A stretch of DNA of 64,000 nt from Burkholderiales bacterium (GTDB lineage: Bacteria; Pseudomonadota; Gammaproteobacteria; Burkholderiales; Burkholderiaceae_C): NCBI GenBank assembly GCA_016191525.1, contig JACPOK010000033.1, positions 558,001 to 622,000 on the forward strand. The letters run 5' to 3'. Below the pieces are notes generated by a model, which saw nothing but the letters and a program-made list of their open reading frames with translations, was not told the DNA's origin and ran no database searches. Shown in pieces: positions 29,274 through 38,850 of this stretch. The translations under genes and the position numbers were made by a program. Numbering within the stretch: position 1 is the stretch's first letter; each line of letters begins with the position of its first letter.

Positions 29274-30299
29274 ATGAGCCTGTCCCGCCGCCGTTTCGTG
29301 CGCGCAGCCGCCGCCACTTCTTTTGCCGCGGTTGCCGGCGTGCCCGGCCTGGGCCGCGCTCAGGCGCCGCTGGCCCTGCGCTTCTCTTCATCCATGACGG
29401 CCGACGACAACGCCGCCCACTACGTCTGGTACCAGCGCATGGCGGCCAACCTGAAGAACCAGGTGGGCGATGCCATCAAGCTCGACTACTTCCCCAACAA
29501 CCAGCTGGGCAAGGAAAGCGACGTGGTGCAGCAGGTCAAGGTCGGCGCCATCGACATGATGGTCACGGGCTCCTCCATCTGGGCCACGGTGCTGCCCGAG
29601 ATCGGCATGCTGGACCTGGGCTACCTGTTCGACAACTACAACCACATGGCCAAGGTGTCAGAAGGCAGCGTGGGCAAGACGCTCAACGAGCTGCTGCAGC
29701 AGCGCGCCGGCTGCACCATCCTCACCTGGGCCTCGCACTTCGGCCCGCGCAACGTGTATACCAAGGCGCAGGTCAAGTCGCTGGCCGAGATCAAGGGCGT
29801 GAAGCTGCGCGTGCTGCCCACTCCGGCCTTCATCGAAACCTTCAAGATCATGGGCGCCATTCCCACGCCCATTCCCTTCGGCGAGCTGTACATGTCGGCC
29901 CAGACCGGCGTGGTCGATGGCTTTGAGCACGACGCCGGCACGGTGCTGGCCAGCAAGCTCAATGAGGTGACCAAGTCGTGCTGGCAGACCGAGCACCTGT
30001 TCAGCCCCATGGTGGTGGTGATCGGCAAGCGCAGCCAGGACAAAATCCCCGCTGCCCTGCGCGCCGGCTTTGCCAAGGCGGTGGCCGAGACCACGGCGCA
30101 GCAGCGCGTGATCGCCAACGACAAGGCCGTCAGCGCCATTGAAGACCTGAAGAAAAAGGGCATGACCTTCTTCCCCATGGCCACCGCCGACCGGGCCTTT
30201 GTGCGCAAGGAGATGGAGTCGCGCCTGTGGGCCGACTTCGGCAAGCAGTACCCCAGCACAGCCCCGCTGTTCGCCGCCATCAGCGCCGCCCGGGCCTGA
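29274..30299 (+). CDS. dctP: TRAP transporter solute-binding protein (DctP type), first system
   Basis: A 341-residue periplasmic receptor. An Arg-rich leader (LSRRRFVRAAAATS) suggests TAT export. The DctP fold shows the segment YFPNNQLGKESDVVQQVKVG, conserved LKLRV-type core (GVKLRVLPTPAF, Arg contacting a substrate carboxylate) and GELYMSAQTGVVDGFEHD. It has a strong GAGGAG ribosome site. It is the first gene of a plus-strand operon of eight genes and is followed directly by its own small and large membrane subunits. Confidence 0.93.
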   Translation: MSLSRRRFVRAAAATSFAAVAGVPGLGRAQAPLALRFSSSMTADDNAAHYVWYQRMAANLKNQVGDAIKLDYFPNNQLGKESDVVQQVKVGAIDMMVTGSSIWATVLPEIGMLDLGYLFDNYNHMAKVSEGSVGKTLNELLQQRAGCTILTWASHFGPRNVYTKAQVKSLAEIKGVKLRVLPTPAFIETFKIMGAIPTPIPFGELYMSAQTGVVDGFEHDAGTVLASKLNEVTKSCWQTEHLFSPMVVVIGKRSQDKIPAALRAGFAKAVAETTAQQRVIANDKAVSAIEDLKKKGMTFFPMATADRAFVRKEMESRLWADFGKQYPSTAPLFAAISAARA

Positions 30300-30303
30300 A
30301 GCC

Positions 30304-30831
30304 GTGGCTCGTCTGAACCACTGGGCGGGCAAGGCCGTCGAGGCACTGCTGGCCGGCCTGATGCTGGGCATGGTGATCATGGTGTTCGGCAACGTGGTGC
30401 TGCGCTATGTCTTCAACTCCGGCATCGTTTTCTCGGAGGAGATGTCGCGCTTCTTCTTTGTCTGGCTCACCTTCATCGGCGCCATCGTGGCGGTGCGCGA
30501 CCGCGCCCACCTGGGCATGGACAGCCTGGTGCAGAAGTTGCCGCGCGCGGGCAAGGTCGCCTGCCTGGCCGCCAGCCAGCTGCTGATCCTGATGTGCTGC
30601 GCCATCCTGTTCTGGGGCACCTGGAACCAGCACGAGATCAACGCCAGCATGAGGGCGCCGGTCTCGGGCATGCCGCTGATCTGGCTGTTCGGCATGGGCT
30701 ACCTGTGCAGCCTGGCCATAGGCGCCTACGCAGCGGCCGAGCTGGTGCGCATCGCGACGGGCCGCATCACCGACGCCGAGCTGGTGCAGGTCAGCGAAAG
30801 TGAAGAGCATGTGGTGGGGGTGAAGGCATGA
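30304..30831 (+). CDS. dctQ: TRAP transporter small permease (DctQ type)
   Basis: A 175-residue protein with four membrane segments and the DctQ pattern FSEEMSRFFFVWLTFIGAIVA. The GTG at 30304 is chosen because it follows the dctP stop by four bases and gives the usual length; the upstream ATG at 30199 lies in dctP. The stop overlaps the next gene by 4 bases. Confidence 0.9.
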   Translation: MARLNHWAGKAVEALLAGLMLGMVIMVFGNVVLRYVFNSGIVFSEEMSRFFFVWLTFIGAIVAVRDRAHLGMDSLVQKLPRAGKVACLAASQLLILMCCAILFWGTWNQHEINASMRAPVSGMPLIWLFGMGYLCSLAIGAYAAAELVRIATGRITDAELVQVSESEEHVVGVKA

Positions 30832-32105
30832 CGGTCGCCGTCTTCACGCTCTCGCTGCTGGCGGCCATGGGGCTGGGCATGCCGATTGCCTTCGCCCTGC
30901 TGGTCTGCGCCGTGGCGCTGATGGTTTCGCAGGGGCAGATGGACGCCACCATCCTGTCGCAAAAGCTGATCGAGGGCGCCGACAGCTTCCCGCTGCTGGC
31001 CATCCCCTTCTTCATGCTGGCCGGCGAACTGATGAACGCCGGCGGCATTTCCAAACGCATCGTCGCCTTCGCCCTGGCCTGGGTGGGCCACATCCGCGGC
31101 GGCCTGGGATTCGTGGCGGTATTCGCCTCGGTGATGATGGCCGCCATCTCGGGCAGCGCGGCGGCCGACACGGCCGCCATCGGCACCCTGCTGATCCCGC
31201 TGATGCGCCAGGCCGGCTACGACGTGCCGCGCTCAGCCGGGTTGATAGCCGCCGGCGGCGTCATCGCGCCGGTGATCCCGCCCTCGATCGGCTTCATCAT
31301 CTTCGGCGTCATTGCCAACGTGTCGATCGGCAAGCTGTTCCTGGCCGGCATCTTCCCGGGCCTGATGATGGGCCTGTCGCTGCTCATCGCCTGGACCTGG
31401 GTGGCCCGGCGCGACAAGTGCGCCGTGATGCCGCGCCAGCCCTGGGGCGCGCGCCTGCAGTCGGGCATAGACGGCATCTGGGCGCTGCTGATGCCACTGG
31501 GCATCGTGGGCGTGCTCAAGTTCGGCATCTTCACGCCCACCGAAGCGGGCGTGGCCGCCTGCATCTATGCCTTTGTGGTCGGCACCCTGTTCTACCGTGA
31601 ACTGCCGCTGCGCCAGATCTATCCCATCCTGGTGTCGTCGGCCAAGAGCACGGCGGTGGTGGTGTTCCTGATCTCCGCGGCGCTGGTTTCGGCCTGGCTG
31701 ATCACCGCGTCCGACGTTCCACAGCAGATCGCGGCCATGCTGCGCCCCTTCATGCACGACAAGACGCTGCTGATGTTCGTGATCATGGTCATCGTGGTGA
31801 TCGTGGGCACGGCGCTGGACTTCGCGCCCACGGTGATGATCCTCACCCCCGTGCTGATGCCGGTGATCCGCGAGGCGGGCATAGACCCGGTGTACTTCGG
31901 CGTGCTGTTCATCATGAACAACGCCATCGGCCTGATCACCCCGCCGGTGGGCATCGTGCTCAACGTCATCTGCGGCGTTGCGAAGATTTCAATGAGCGAA
32001 GTGGTCAAGGGCCTGTGGCCCTTCCTGTGGGCCGAGCTCATCGTGCTGTTCCTGCTGGTGCTGTTCCCCTCGCTCGTGATGGTGCCGCTCAAGTGGCTGA
32101 CGTAA
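30828..32105 (+). CDS. dctM: TRAP transporter large permease (DctM type)
   Basis: A 425-residue membrane protein with about twelve hydrophobic segments and DctM signatures: LLAIPFFMLAGELMNAGGIS, ISGSAAADTAAIGTLLIPLM, and the late ITPPVGIVLNVICGVAKISM. It forms the Na+-coupled translocation channel with the DctQ subunit. The ATG overlaps dctQ (ATGA). Confidence 0.94.
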   Translation: MTVAVFTLSLLAAMGLGMPIAFALLVCAVALMVSQGQMDATILSQKLIEGADSFPLLAIPFFMLAGELMNAGGISKRIVAFALAWVGHIRGGLGFVAVFASVMMAAISGSAAADTAAIGTLLIPLMRQAGYDVPRSAGLIAAGGVIAPVIPPSIGFIIFGVIANVSIGKLFLAGIFPGLMMGLSLLIAWTWVARRDKCAVMPRQPWGARLQSGIDGIWALLMPLGIVGVLKFGIFTPTEAGVAACIYAFVVGTLFYRELPLRQIYPILVSSAKSTAVVVFLISAALVSAWLITASDVPQQIAAMLRPFMHDKTLLMFVIMVIVVIVGTALDFAPTVMILTPVLMPVIREAGIDPVYFGVLFIMNNAIGLITPPVGIVLNVICGVAKISMSEVVKGLWPFLWAELIVLFLLVLFPSLVMVPLKWLT

Positions 32106-32126
32106 TTTAATGAAGGAGACAAACGC

Positions 32127-33134
32127 ATGAAAACGAAGACTTCCCTGCTGGCCCTGGCCGCCGCGGCCACCCTCGTCGCCGGACCCGCGCTGGCGCAGTT
32201 CCAGGACCGCGCTCTGCGCCTTTCCGTACCCGTGCCCAAGGAGCACCCCATGGGCCAGGGCGCGCGCACCGTGATGGCTTGCGCACTGGAAAAGAGCGGC
32301 GGCAAGCTGAAGATCAACGCGGTCTATGACGGCGCGCTGGGCAACGACGTGGCCGCCACGCAGAGCGCACGCTCGGGCTCGCTGGACATGTACATCACCT
32401 CCACCGCACCGCTGGTGGGCGTGCTGCCCGCCATTGGCGTGTTCGACCTGCCCTTCCTGTTCTCCAACGAGAAAGAAGCCGACGCTGTGCTCGACGGCAA
32501 GGCCGGCCAGTACTTCAATGAAAAACTGGTGGGTGTGGGCCTGGTCAACCTGGGCTGGTGGGAGAACGGCTTCCGCCACGCCACCAACTCGCGCCGCCCC
32601 ATCCAGCGCATGGAAGATTTCGAGGGCGTGAAGATGCGCGTGATGCAGAACAATATCTTCATCGACACCTTCAAGACGCTGGGCAGCAACGCCGTTCCCA
32701 TGGCTTTCTCCGAGGTGTATTCGGCGCTGGAAACCAAGACGGTGGACGGCCAGGAGAACCCCTTCGCCAACATCGAGAACTCCAAGTTCTACGAGGTGCA
32801 GAAGTACCTCACGCTCACCAAACACGCCTACAGCCCACTGGTGTTCCTGATGTCCAAGAAAACCTGGGATGGCCTGTCGCCACAGGAGCGCACCGCCATG
32901 GTCGATTGCGGCGCGAAGGGCCGCGACGACGAGCGCCGCATCAACCGCGAGTCGGCTGCCGCCAGCCTGGCCAACCTGAAGTCCAAGGGCATGCAGGTCA
33001 ACGAGATCAGCGCACCGGAGATGCAACGCATCCGTGACAAGACCAAAGGCGTGTACGAAACGCACGGCAAAGCCATCGGCGACGAAGCCATCAACCTCGT
33101 CTTCGGTGAACTCAAGCGCATCCGGGGTAACTGA
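32127..33134 (+). CDS. TRAP transporter solute-binding protein (DctP type), second system
   Basis: A 335-residue periplasmic receptor with a Sec signal peptide (cleavage after ALA-Q). DctP features are VPVPKEHPMGQGARTV, the GVKMRVMQNNIFIDTFKTLG core with its conserved Arg, and FSEVYSALETKTVDGQENP. It differs clearly from the first receptor, so it should recognise a different acid. It ends with a one-base overlap (TGATG) with a fused permease gene. Confidence 0.93.
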   Translation: MKTKTSLLALAAAATLVAGPALAQFQDRALRLSVPVPKEHPMGQGARTVMACALEKSGGKLKINAVYDGALGNDVAATQSARSGSLDMYITSTAPLVGVLPAIGVFDLPFLFSNEKEADAVLDGKAGQYFNEKLVGVGLVNLGWWENGFRHATNSRRPIQRMEDFEGVKMRVMQNNIFIDTFKTLGSNAVPMAFSEVYSALETKTVDGQENPFANIENSKFYEVQKYLTLTKHAYSPLVFLMSKKTWDGLSPQERTAMVDCGAKGRDDERRINRESAAASLANLKSKGMQVNEISAPEMQRIRDKTKGVYETHGKAIGDEAINLVFGELKRIRGN

Positions 33135-35008
33135 TGACCGAAGCCGCCGTGCTGCCCGCCTGGGGCTTCCGCCACGACACGCAGCCCGGCCGCTGGCTGG
33201 CCTGGCTGACGCGCTGGACGGAATACCTTTCGGCCGCGGTGCTGGCGGCCGACGTGGCCATGGTGTTCATCTCGGTGATTTACCGCTACTTCCTGCACGA
33301 CCCGGTGGACTGGGCCGAGGAAGTGGCGCGCGCGCTGATGATCGTGCTGGTGTTCTTCGGCGCGGCTACGGTGCTGGCGCGCAGCCAGCACGTGGGCGTA
33401 GACTTTTTCCAGCTGATGCTGCCCGCGCACTGGCACCCGGCGCTGCTTCAGGCCGGGCACTGGATCATTGCCGGCGTCTCGGCCAGCCTGTTCTTCTCAT
33501 CCGTGCTGCTGCTGGTGGATTCGTATTCGCAGACTACCTCGCTGGGCCTGCCGCAATGGCTCTATGTGTACCCCGTGGTGGCGGGCAGCCTGTTCATGAC
33601 GCTGTTCGGCGTGGCCAACGCCGTAAACGGCCCCTCGCGGCGGGTGATCATCACCCTGGTGGCCGGCCTGGGCGTGCTGGGCGCCATCTACGGCTGGAAT
33701 TTTTTGGTGCCGGCGTATGCCATCCCGCGCGGCCTGCTGCTGGCGGCGGGCTTTGCCACCGGCCTGGTGGCGGGCGTGCCCATCGGCTTCGTGCTGGCGT
33801 TTTCCTCGCTTCTCTATTTCCTGGCCGACCCCTCGCTGCCGCTGCTGGTGTATTCGCAGCAGGTGATGGCGGGCAGCGACCACTTCGTGCTGCTGGCCAT
33901 TCCCTTCTTCGTGCTTGCCGGCCTGCTGATGGAATGCAACGGCATGTCGTCGCGGCTGATCGAATTGCTGCTGCGCATCTTCGGCCGCGTGCGCGGCGGC
34001 ATGGGGCTGATCACCATCACCGCGACCGCCTTTTTCTCGGGCGTGTCGGGCTCCAAGCTGGCCGACATCGCCGCGGTGGGCGGTATCGTGATGCCCGCCG
34101 TGCGCCGCACCAAGCAGGACCCGAACGAAGCCGCCGGCCTGCTGGCCGCCACCGCCGTGATGGCCGAAACCATTCCGCCCTGCGTGAACATGATCATCAT
34201 GGGCTTCGTGGCCAACATCTCCATCGCCGGCCTGTTCATGGCCGGCCTGGTGCCGGCAGCGGTGATGGCGCTGGCGCTGGCGGTGCTGGCCGTGGTCGTG
34301 GGCAAGAAGATCAACCCCGATGACGCCTTCGAGCACCGCCGGCCGCTGCTCAAGCTGATAGGCGGCGCGCTGGTGGCGGTGGTGATGGTCGGCATGATCG
34401 GCAAGGGCGTCACCTCCGGCGTGGCCACATCCACCGAGGTCTCGGCCTTCGCCGTGATCTATGCGCTGGTGGTGGGCAGCCTGGCCTTCCGCGAGCTGAG
34501 CGTGAAGGCGCTGGCCCAGCTGTTCGTGCGCTCGGCTTCGATGGCGGGCGGCATCCTGTTCATCGTGGCGGCGGCCTCCAGCCTGTCGTTCGCGCTGACC
34601 ATCGAGCAGATTCCGCAACTGGTGTCGGGCGCGATGATCGCCTTCGCCCACCAGTGGGGCAGCACCATGTTCATCTTGCTGGCGGTGGTGATGATGATCA
34701 TCTTCGGCGCGGTGCTGGAAGGCGCACCCGCACTCATCATCTTCGGGCCGCTGCTCACCCCGATAGCCCAGCAGTTGGGCGTCAACCCGCTGCACTTCGG
34801 CACGGTGATGGTCATCGCCATGGGGCTGGGCCTGTTTGCCCCGCCCATCGGCCTGGGCCTGTTCGCCACCTGCGCCATCACCGGCACCAAGGTGAAGGAC
34901 GTGGCGCGGCCCATGATGAAGTACCTGGCGGTGCTGCTGGCCGCGCTGATCCTGCTGGTGCTGGTGCCCTCGTTCTCTCTGTGGCTGCCGACTCGCCTTG
35001 GCCTCTAG
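33134..35008 (+). CDS. Fused TRAP permease (DctQ-DctM), second system
   Basis: A 624-residue protein. Residues about 25-190 are the small DctQ domain (DWAEEVARALMIVLVFFGAA). Residues about 195-620 are the large DctM domain (FVLLAIPFFVLAGLLMECNG, FFSGVSGSKLADIAAVGGIV, LFAPPIGLGLFATCAITG). Natural QM fusions are known, but here one occurs beside an unfused QM pair in the same operon. Some sixteen membrane segments are expected. Confidence 0.93.
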   Translation: MTEAAVLPAWGFRHDTQPGRWLAWLTRWTEYLSAAVLAADVAMVFISVIYRYFLHDPVDWAEEVARALMIVLVFFGAATVLARSQHVGVDFFQLMLPAHWHPALLQAGHWIIAGVSASLFFSSVLLLVDSYSQTTSLGLPQWLYVYPVVAGSLFMTLFGVANAVNGPSRRVIITLVAGLGVLGAIYGWNFLVPAYAIPRGLLLAAGFATGLVAGVPIGFVLAFSSLLYFLADPSLPLLVYSQQVMAGSDHFVLLAIPFFVLAGLLMECNGMSSRLIELLLRIFGRVRGGMGLITITATAFFSGVSGSKLADIAAVGGIVMPAVRRTKQDPNEAAGLLAATAVMAETIPPCVNMIIMGFVANISIAGLFMAGLVPAAVMALALAVLAVVVGKKINPDDAFEHRRPLLKLIGGALVAVVMVGMIGKGVTSGVATSTEVSAFAVIYALVVGSLAFRELSVKALAQLFVRSASMAGGILFIVAAASSLSFALTIEQIPQLVSGAMIAFAHQWGSTMFILLAVVMMIIFGAVLEGAPALIIFGPLLTPIAQQLGVNPLHFGTVMVIAMGLGLFAPPIGLGLFATCAITGTKVKDVARPMMKYLAVLLAALILLVLVPSFSLWLPTRLGL

Positions 35009-35026
35009 CCCGTATCATCAAAGCGT

Positions 35027-36115
35027 ATGACCACGATCCAGGATGTCGCCCGCCACGCCGCCGTTTCGGTGAGCACCGTTTCCAACGTTTTGAACGGCCG
35101 CGCCGACCGCATGCGGCCCGAGACGCTGGCCCGCGTGGAGGCCGCCATCCTGGCCCTGCAGTTCCGCCCCAGCAAGCTGGCGCAGCAGCTCAAGACCGGG
35201 CAGACGCCGCTCATTGGCCTGCTGGTGCCGTCGATGACCAACCCGATGTACGGCTACATCGCGCGCGAAATCGAAAGCCTTGCGCAGGAGCTGTTCGGCT
35301 ACCGCCTCCTGATCGGCAGCACCTACCGCGACCGCGACAAGGAAAACGCCTTCTTCGAGGATTTGCTGTCGCACGGCGTGCGCCGCGTCATCGTGATTTC
35401 TTCGCTGGCCGACGAGCGCCATTTCGAGCTGGCCGTGGAGCGCGGCATGGCGGTGGTGAGCTACGACCGCGGCGCGACGCCCGGCAAGCGCTCGCGCGTG
35501 GGCCACGTCATGCCCGACAACTTCGAGGCGGCGCGCATGGCCACCAGCCACCTGATAGAACAGGGCCACCGGCGCCTGGCCTTCGCCACCGTGGCCGGCA
35601 TGACCATGAGCCGCAGCGCCAAGATCGACGGCTTTTTTGCCGCCGCCGACGCGGCCGGCCTGCGCGCCGGCGCCAAGGTGCTGGATGGCGGGCCGCTCAA
35701 TGAATACGGCGACTCAGTCATCGCCGAAGTCGGCCGGGCCACCGCCCTGCAGATCGCCGGCGCGGCGTCGCAGCCCACCGGCATCGTGGCGCTGAACGAC
35801 CTGATGGCGCTGGGCCTGATGGCCGGCCTGCGCGAGGCCGGGCTGGTGGTGCCGCAAGACGTTTCGGTGGTCGGCATCGACGGGCTTTTCCTCTCCTCCA
35901 TTTCCAACCCGGGCCTGACCACGGTGCAGCTGCCTATCCCCGAGATGGCGCGCGCGATGGTCGAGCGCGTGATGCAAGCGCCCGAAAACACGGACATCGA
36001 CGAACACGAAATGATCTTCAAGCCCGCGCAGCTGGTGCAGCGGCAATCGGTGGCCCCGCCCCCGGGTGCGCGCCAGCCGCGCAGCAAGGGCAAGACATCC
36101 ACCACAGCGACATGA
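35027..36115 (+). CDS. LacI-family transcriptional regulator
   Basis: A 362-residue LacI/GalR-type regulator. The N-terminal helix-turn-helix (TIQDVARHAAVSVSTVSNVL) and hinge precede a periplasmic-binding-like core (GLLVPSMTNPMYGYIAREIE, VVGIDGLFLSSISNPGLTT). It ends with a basic tail (RQPRSKGKTS). Its location inside the operon suggests autoregulation; an operator could be the 13-bp tandem repeats upstream of the first TRAP gene. It overlaps the next gene by 4 bases. Confidence 0.9.
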   Translation: MTTIQDVARHAAVSVSTVSNVLNGRADRMRPETLARVEAAILALQFRPSKLAQQLKTGQTPLIGLLVPSMTNPMYGYIAREIESLAQELFGYRLLIGSTYRDRDKENAFFEDLLSHGVRRVIVISSLADERHFELAVERGMAVVSYDRGATPGKRSRVGHVMPDNFEAARMATSHLIEQGHRRLAFATVAGMTMSRSAKIDGFFAAADAAGLRAGAKVLDGGPLNEYGDSVIAEVGRATALQIAGAASQPTGIVALNDLMALGLMAGLREAGLVVPQDVSVVGIDGLFLSSISNPGLTTVQLPIPEMARAMVERVMQAPENTDIDEHEMIFKPAQLVQRQSVAPPPGARQPRSKGKTSTTAT

Positions 36116-37113
36116 CCACGGTTTTCGTCACTCACCCCAGGGACAAGCTCGAACAGTATTTCGGCCCCCGAGCCGTGCGGGCCCTGCAGTCTATCGCCAC
36201 GGCGCGCTTCAACCCCGAGGCGCGCGACCTGTCGGGCGAAGAGCTGATAGCAGCCGCCGAAGGCTGCGACGCCGTCATCGCCTACCGCCAGACGCCCGGC
36301 CCCGAGCCGTTGTTCCGCCAGCTGCCGCAATTGGCGGCCTTCATCCGCTGCGCGGTGGACATTCGTACGGTGGACGTGGGTGCGGCCAGTGCGCACGGCG
36401 TGCTGGTGACGCAGGCCAGCCCCGGCTATGTGCCTGCGGTGGCCGAATGGGTCATCGCGGCCATGGTGGACCTGGGACGCGGCATCACGCGCTACGCCGA
36501 GGCCTACCACCAGGGCCTGGCGGTGCGGCCCTTCATGGGCCGCGAACTGCGCGGCTCCACGCTGGGCGTGATCGGCTACGGCCAGATCGGGCAGTACCTG
36601 TGCGAGCTGGCCCTGGCCTTCGGCATGAACGTGCTGGTGACCACGCCGCGGCCCATCGCGCGGCGCGACAGGCTGGCGCAGGTGGAGATGCCCGCGCTGC
36701 TGGCCGAATCCGACTTCGTGGTGTGCCTGGCGCCGGCCAATGCCCAGACCGAGAACCTGATGGACGCGAAAGCCTTCGGCGCCATGATGCACGGCGCCTT
36801 CTTCATCAACGCTTCGCGCGGCGAGCTGGTGGATGAAGTTGCGCTGATGCAGGCGCTCGAGTCCGGCCGCCTGGCCGGCTGCGCTCTGGACGTCGGGCGC
36901 GCGCCCGACCAGATGCCCTCCCCCGCGCTGGCCCGCCATCCGCTGGTGCTGGCCGCCCCGCACATCGGCGGCCTGACTCTGCCCGCCATCGAGCACCAGG
37001 CGCTGGAAACCGTTTCGCAGCTGGCCGCGCTGCTGAAGGGCGAAATGCCCACGGGTGCCGTGAACGCCGAACACGCCACGCGCCTGCGCGGCTGGGCCGG
37101 GAGCGCCGCATGA
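36112..37113 (+). CDS. D-2-hydroxyacid dehydrogenase (NAD-dependent)
   Basis: A 333-residue member of the D-isomer-specific 2-hydroxyacid dehydrogenase family. The NAD-binding motif GVIGYGQIGQYL is near residue 150, the catalytic Arg region is INASRGELVDE, and the catalytic His is in APHIGGLT near residue 285. It would reduce or oxidise a 2-keto/2-hydroxy acid delivered by the adjacent TRAP systems. ATGA overlaps occur on both sides. Confidence 0.9.
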   Translation: MTTVFVTHPRDKLEQYFGPRAVRALQSIATARFNPEARDLSGEELIAAAEGCDAVIAYRQTPGPEPLFRQLPQLAAFIRCAVDIRTVDVGAASAHGVLVTQASPGYVPAVAEWVIAAMVDLGRGITRYAEAYHQGLAVRPFMGRELRGSTLGVIGYGQIGQYLCELALAFGMNVLVTTPRPIARRDRLAQVEMPALLAESDFVVCLAPANAQTENLMDAKAFGAMMHGAFFINASRGELVDEVALMQALESGRLAGCALDVGRAPDQMPSPALARHPLVLAAPHIGGLTLPAIEHQALETVSQLAALLKGEMPTGAVNAEHATRLRGWAGSAA

Positions 37114-37937
37114 CTGAGGCTGCCGACGCCTTCGACCGGGCATGCGACTGCCACATCCATGTCTTCGAGGAAGGCCGGCCGCTGGTGGCCACCGCCACCT
37201 TCAAGCCACCGCACGCGCCCGCCTCCGCTTACCGCGAGGTGCAGCGCGCGCTGGGGCTGCGGCGCGTCGTGGTGGTACAGCCCACGGGCTACGGCTTTGA
37301 CAACAGCTGCACGCTGGACGCCATGGCGCAGCTGGAATCATGGGGTACGGGCGCGCGCTGCATCGCCGTGGTGCAGCCCGGTGTGCCACAGCAGGAACTG
37401 GAAAGGCTGAACGAGGCCGGCATGCGCGGCGTGCGCTTCATGATGCTGCCGGGCGGCGTGCTGCCATGGTCCGCGCTGGAGCCGCTGGCCGCGCGCATCG
37501 CGCCCATGGGCTGGAACATCAACCTGCAGCTGGACGGGCGCGACCTGCCGCTGCACGAAGACATGCTGCACAAACTGCCCTGCCGCGTGGTGATAGACCA
37601 CATCGCCAAATTCCTGGGGCCGGTGACGCTGGAAGGCGAAGCGTTCACCTGCCTGCGCAGGCTGCTGGACACCGGCAACTTCTGGATCAAGCTGTCCGCG
37701 CCCTACGAGAGCTCGCGCAGCGGCCCGCCCGGCTACGAAGACGTGGCGCCGCTGGTGCAGGCGCTGGCCACGGCCTACCCCGAGCGCTGCCTGTGGGCCA
37801 GCAACTGGCCGCACCCCAACATCGTTCCCACGCCCTCCAACGAGGCGCTGCTGGACTGGGCGCTGCGCCACTTCGGCAGCGAAGCCAGCGCCCGCCGCAT
37901 CCTGGTGGACAACCCGGCGGCACTGTACCGGTTCTGA
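37110..37937 (+). CDS. LigI-like amidohydrolase (probable lactonase)
   Basis: A 275-residue amidohydrolase-superfamily protein similar in layout to LigI: CDCHIHVFEEG gives the HxH motif near residue 11, VVIDHIAKFLG the later His, and WASNWPHPNIVP replaces the WGTDWPHPN segment of LigI. The Asp of that last motif is an Asn here, which matters because this Asp is the catalytic base in LigI-type enzymes. It is the last gene of the TRAP operon. A different lactone or an altered mechanism is likely. Confidence 0.85.
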   Translation: MTEAADAFDRACDCHIHVFEEGRPLVATATFKPPHAPASAYREVQRALGLRRVVVVQPTGYGFDNSCTLDAMAQLESWGTGARCIAVVQPGVPQQELERLNEAGMRGVRFMMLPGGVLPWSALEPLAARIAPMGWNINLQLDGRDLPLHEDMLHKLPCRVVIDHIAKFLGPVTLEGEAFTCLRRLLDTGNFWIKLSAPYESSRSGPPGYEDVAPLVQALATAYPERCLWASNWPHPNIVPTPSNEALLDWALRHFGSEASARRILVDNPAALYRF

Positions 37938-37950
37938 AATTGGCGCGCGG

Positions 37951-38835
37951 CTACTGGCCTTCGAGCCATTGGTCGAAGCGCCTCAGGGCGATGAGATCCG
38001 ACTTCCATTCCGGGTACCGCAGGTAGTAGGCCTTCTCTGAGGCCCACGCATGGTTTGATACCAGTGCGATCTGGCGCGCCGCCACGGCACCGGCAGCGAC
38101 GTATTCAGGCAGCAGCGCAACACCCAGGCCCGCTATCGCGCCATTCAAGGCCATGGAGAGCAGGTCGTACCGCGGGCCGCCGTCCAGATGCTGTGCTGGT
38201 ATGGCGCCCTCCAGGCCCGCGTGTTGCAGCCAGTATTCCCATGCCAATGGAACGGTGGTGTGCCGAATCAGCGGAACCCTGGACAGCAGTTTCGCCAGTG
38301 CCCCTTTGCGCATGAGCAACGATGGTGCGCAGTACGGCCTGAGCTCCAGCGGCAAAACCAGTCTCGCACACAATCCCGGCTCGACACCCCCGCAGAATTC
38401 GATCGCGGCATCGTGGGGGGAAGTCGAAAAATCGACGGGCCCGATGTGCGTGGAGAGGTTGAGCGTCACCTCGGGATGTGCGCCGACAAAACCCGCCAAC
38501 CGTGGCATCAGCCAGTACGTGGCGAAGCTTGAAGCGACGCACAGGTTGAGCGCGCCCCCATCGCCCTTGTTCAGCACGACGTTTTGCGTCGCCCGCTCGA
38601 TCTGCCTCAGTGCCGCGGAAATCTCGACCCAATAAGCCCGGCCCGCAGCTGTCAATTCCAGCCCTGCCCTTTTCCTGACGAAGAGCATCATTCCCAATTG
38701 GGCCTCCAGGCCCAGTATCTGGTGGCTCACAGCGCCCTGGGTCAGGTGAACCTCCTGCGCTGCCTTGGTAAAGCTGGAATGCCTGGCGCTCAGATCAAAG
38801 CAGCGCAGCGCCATGAGTGAGGGGAGATTGGTCAT
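37951..38835 (-). CDS. LysR-family regulator (GcvA-like), divergent from the D-amino-acid operon
   Basis: A 294-residue LysR-type regulator with the GcvA-like N-terminus SLMALRCFDLSARHSSFTKA and the HTH segment LTQGAVSHQILGLEAQLG. GcvA-like regulators often control amino-acid genes. The ATG at 38835 faces the Bug/D-aminoacylase operon across a 102-base AT-rich gap. Base composition in and around this gene (38640-38940) is more AT-rich than the preceding operon. Confidence 0.88.
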   Translation of the reverse strand: MTNLPSLMALRCFDLSARHSSFTKAAQEVHLTQGAVSHQILGLEAQLGMMLFVRKRAGLELTAAGRAYWVEISAALRQIERATQNVVLNKGDGGALNLCVASSFATYWLMPRLAGFVGAHPEVTLNLSTHIGPVDFSTSPHDAAIEFCGGVEPGLCARLVLPLELRPYCAPSLLMRKGALAKLLSRVPLIRHTTVPLAWEYWLQHAGLEGAIPAQHLDGGPRYDLLSMALNGAIAGLGVALLPEYVAAGAVAARQIALVSNHAWASEKAYYLRYPEWKSDLIALRRFDQWLEGQ

Positions 38836-38850
38836 TGCATGAGAAAAATT

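Noticed and set aside
33497..34795. A 432-codon antisense frame over the fused TRAP permease
   Set aside because: Its translation is dominated by His, Gln, Arg and Ala and mirrors the hydrophobic codons of the real permease.
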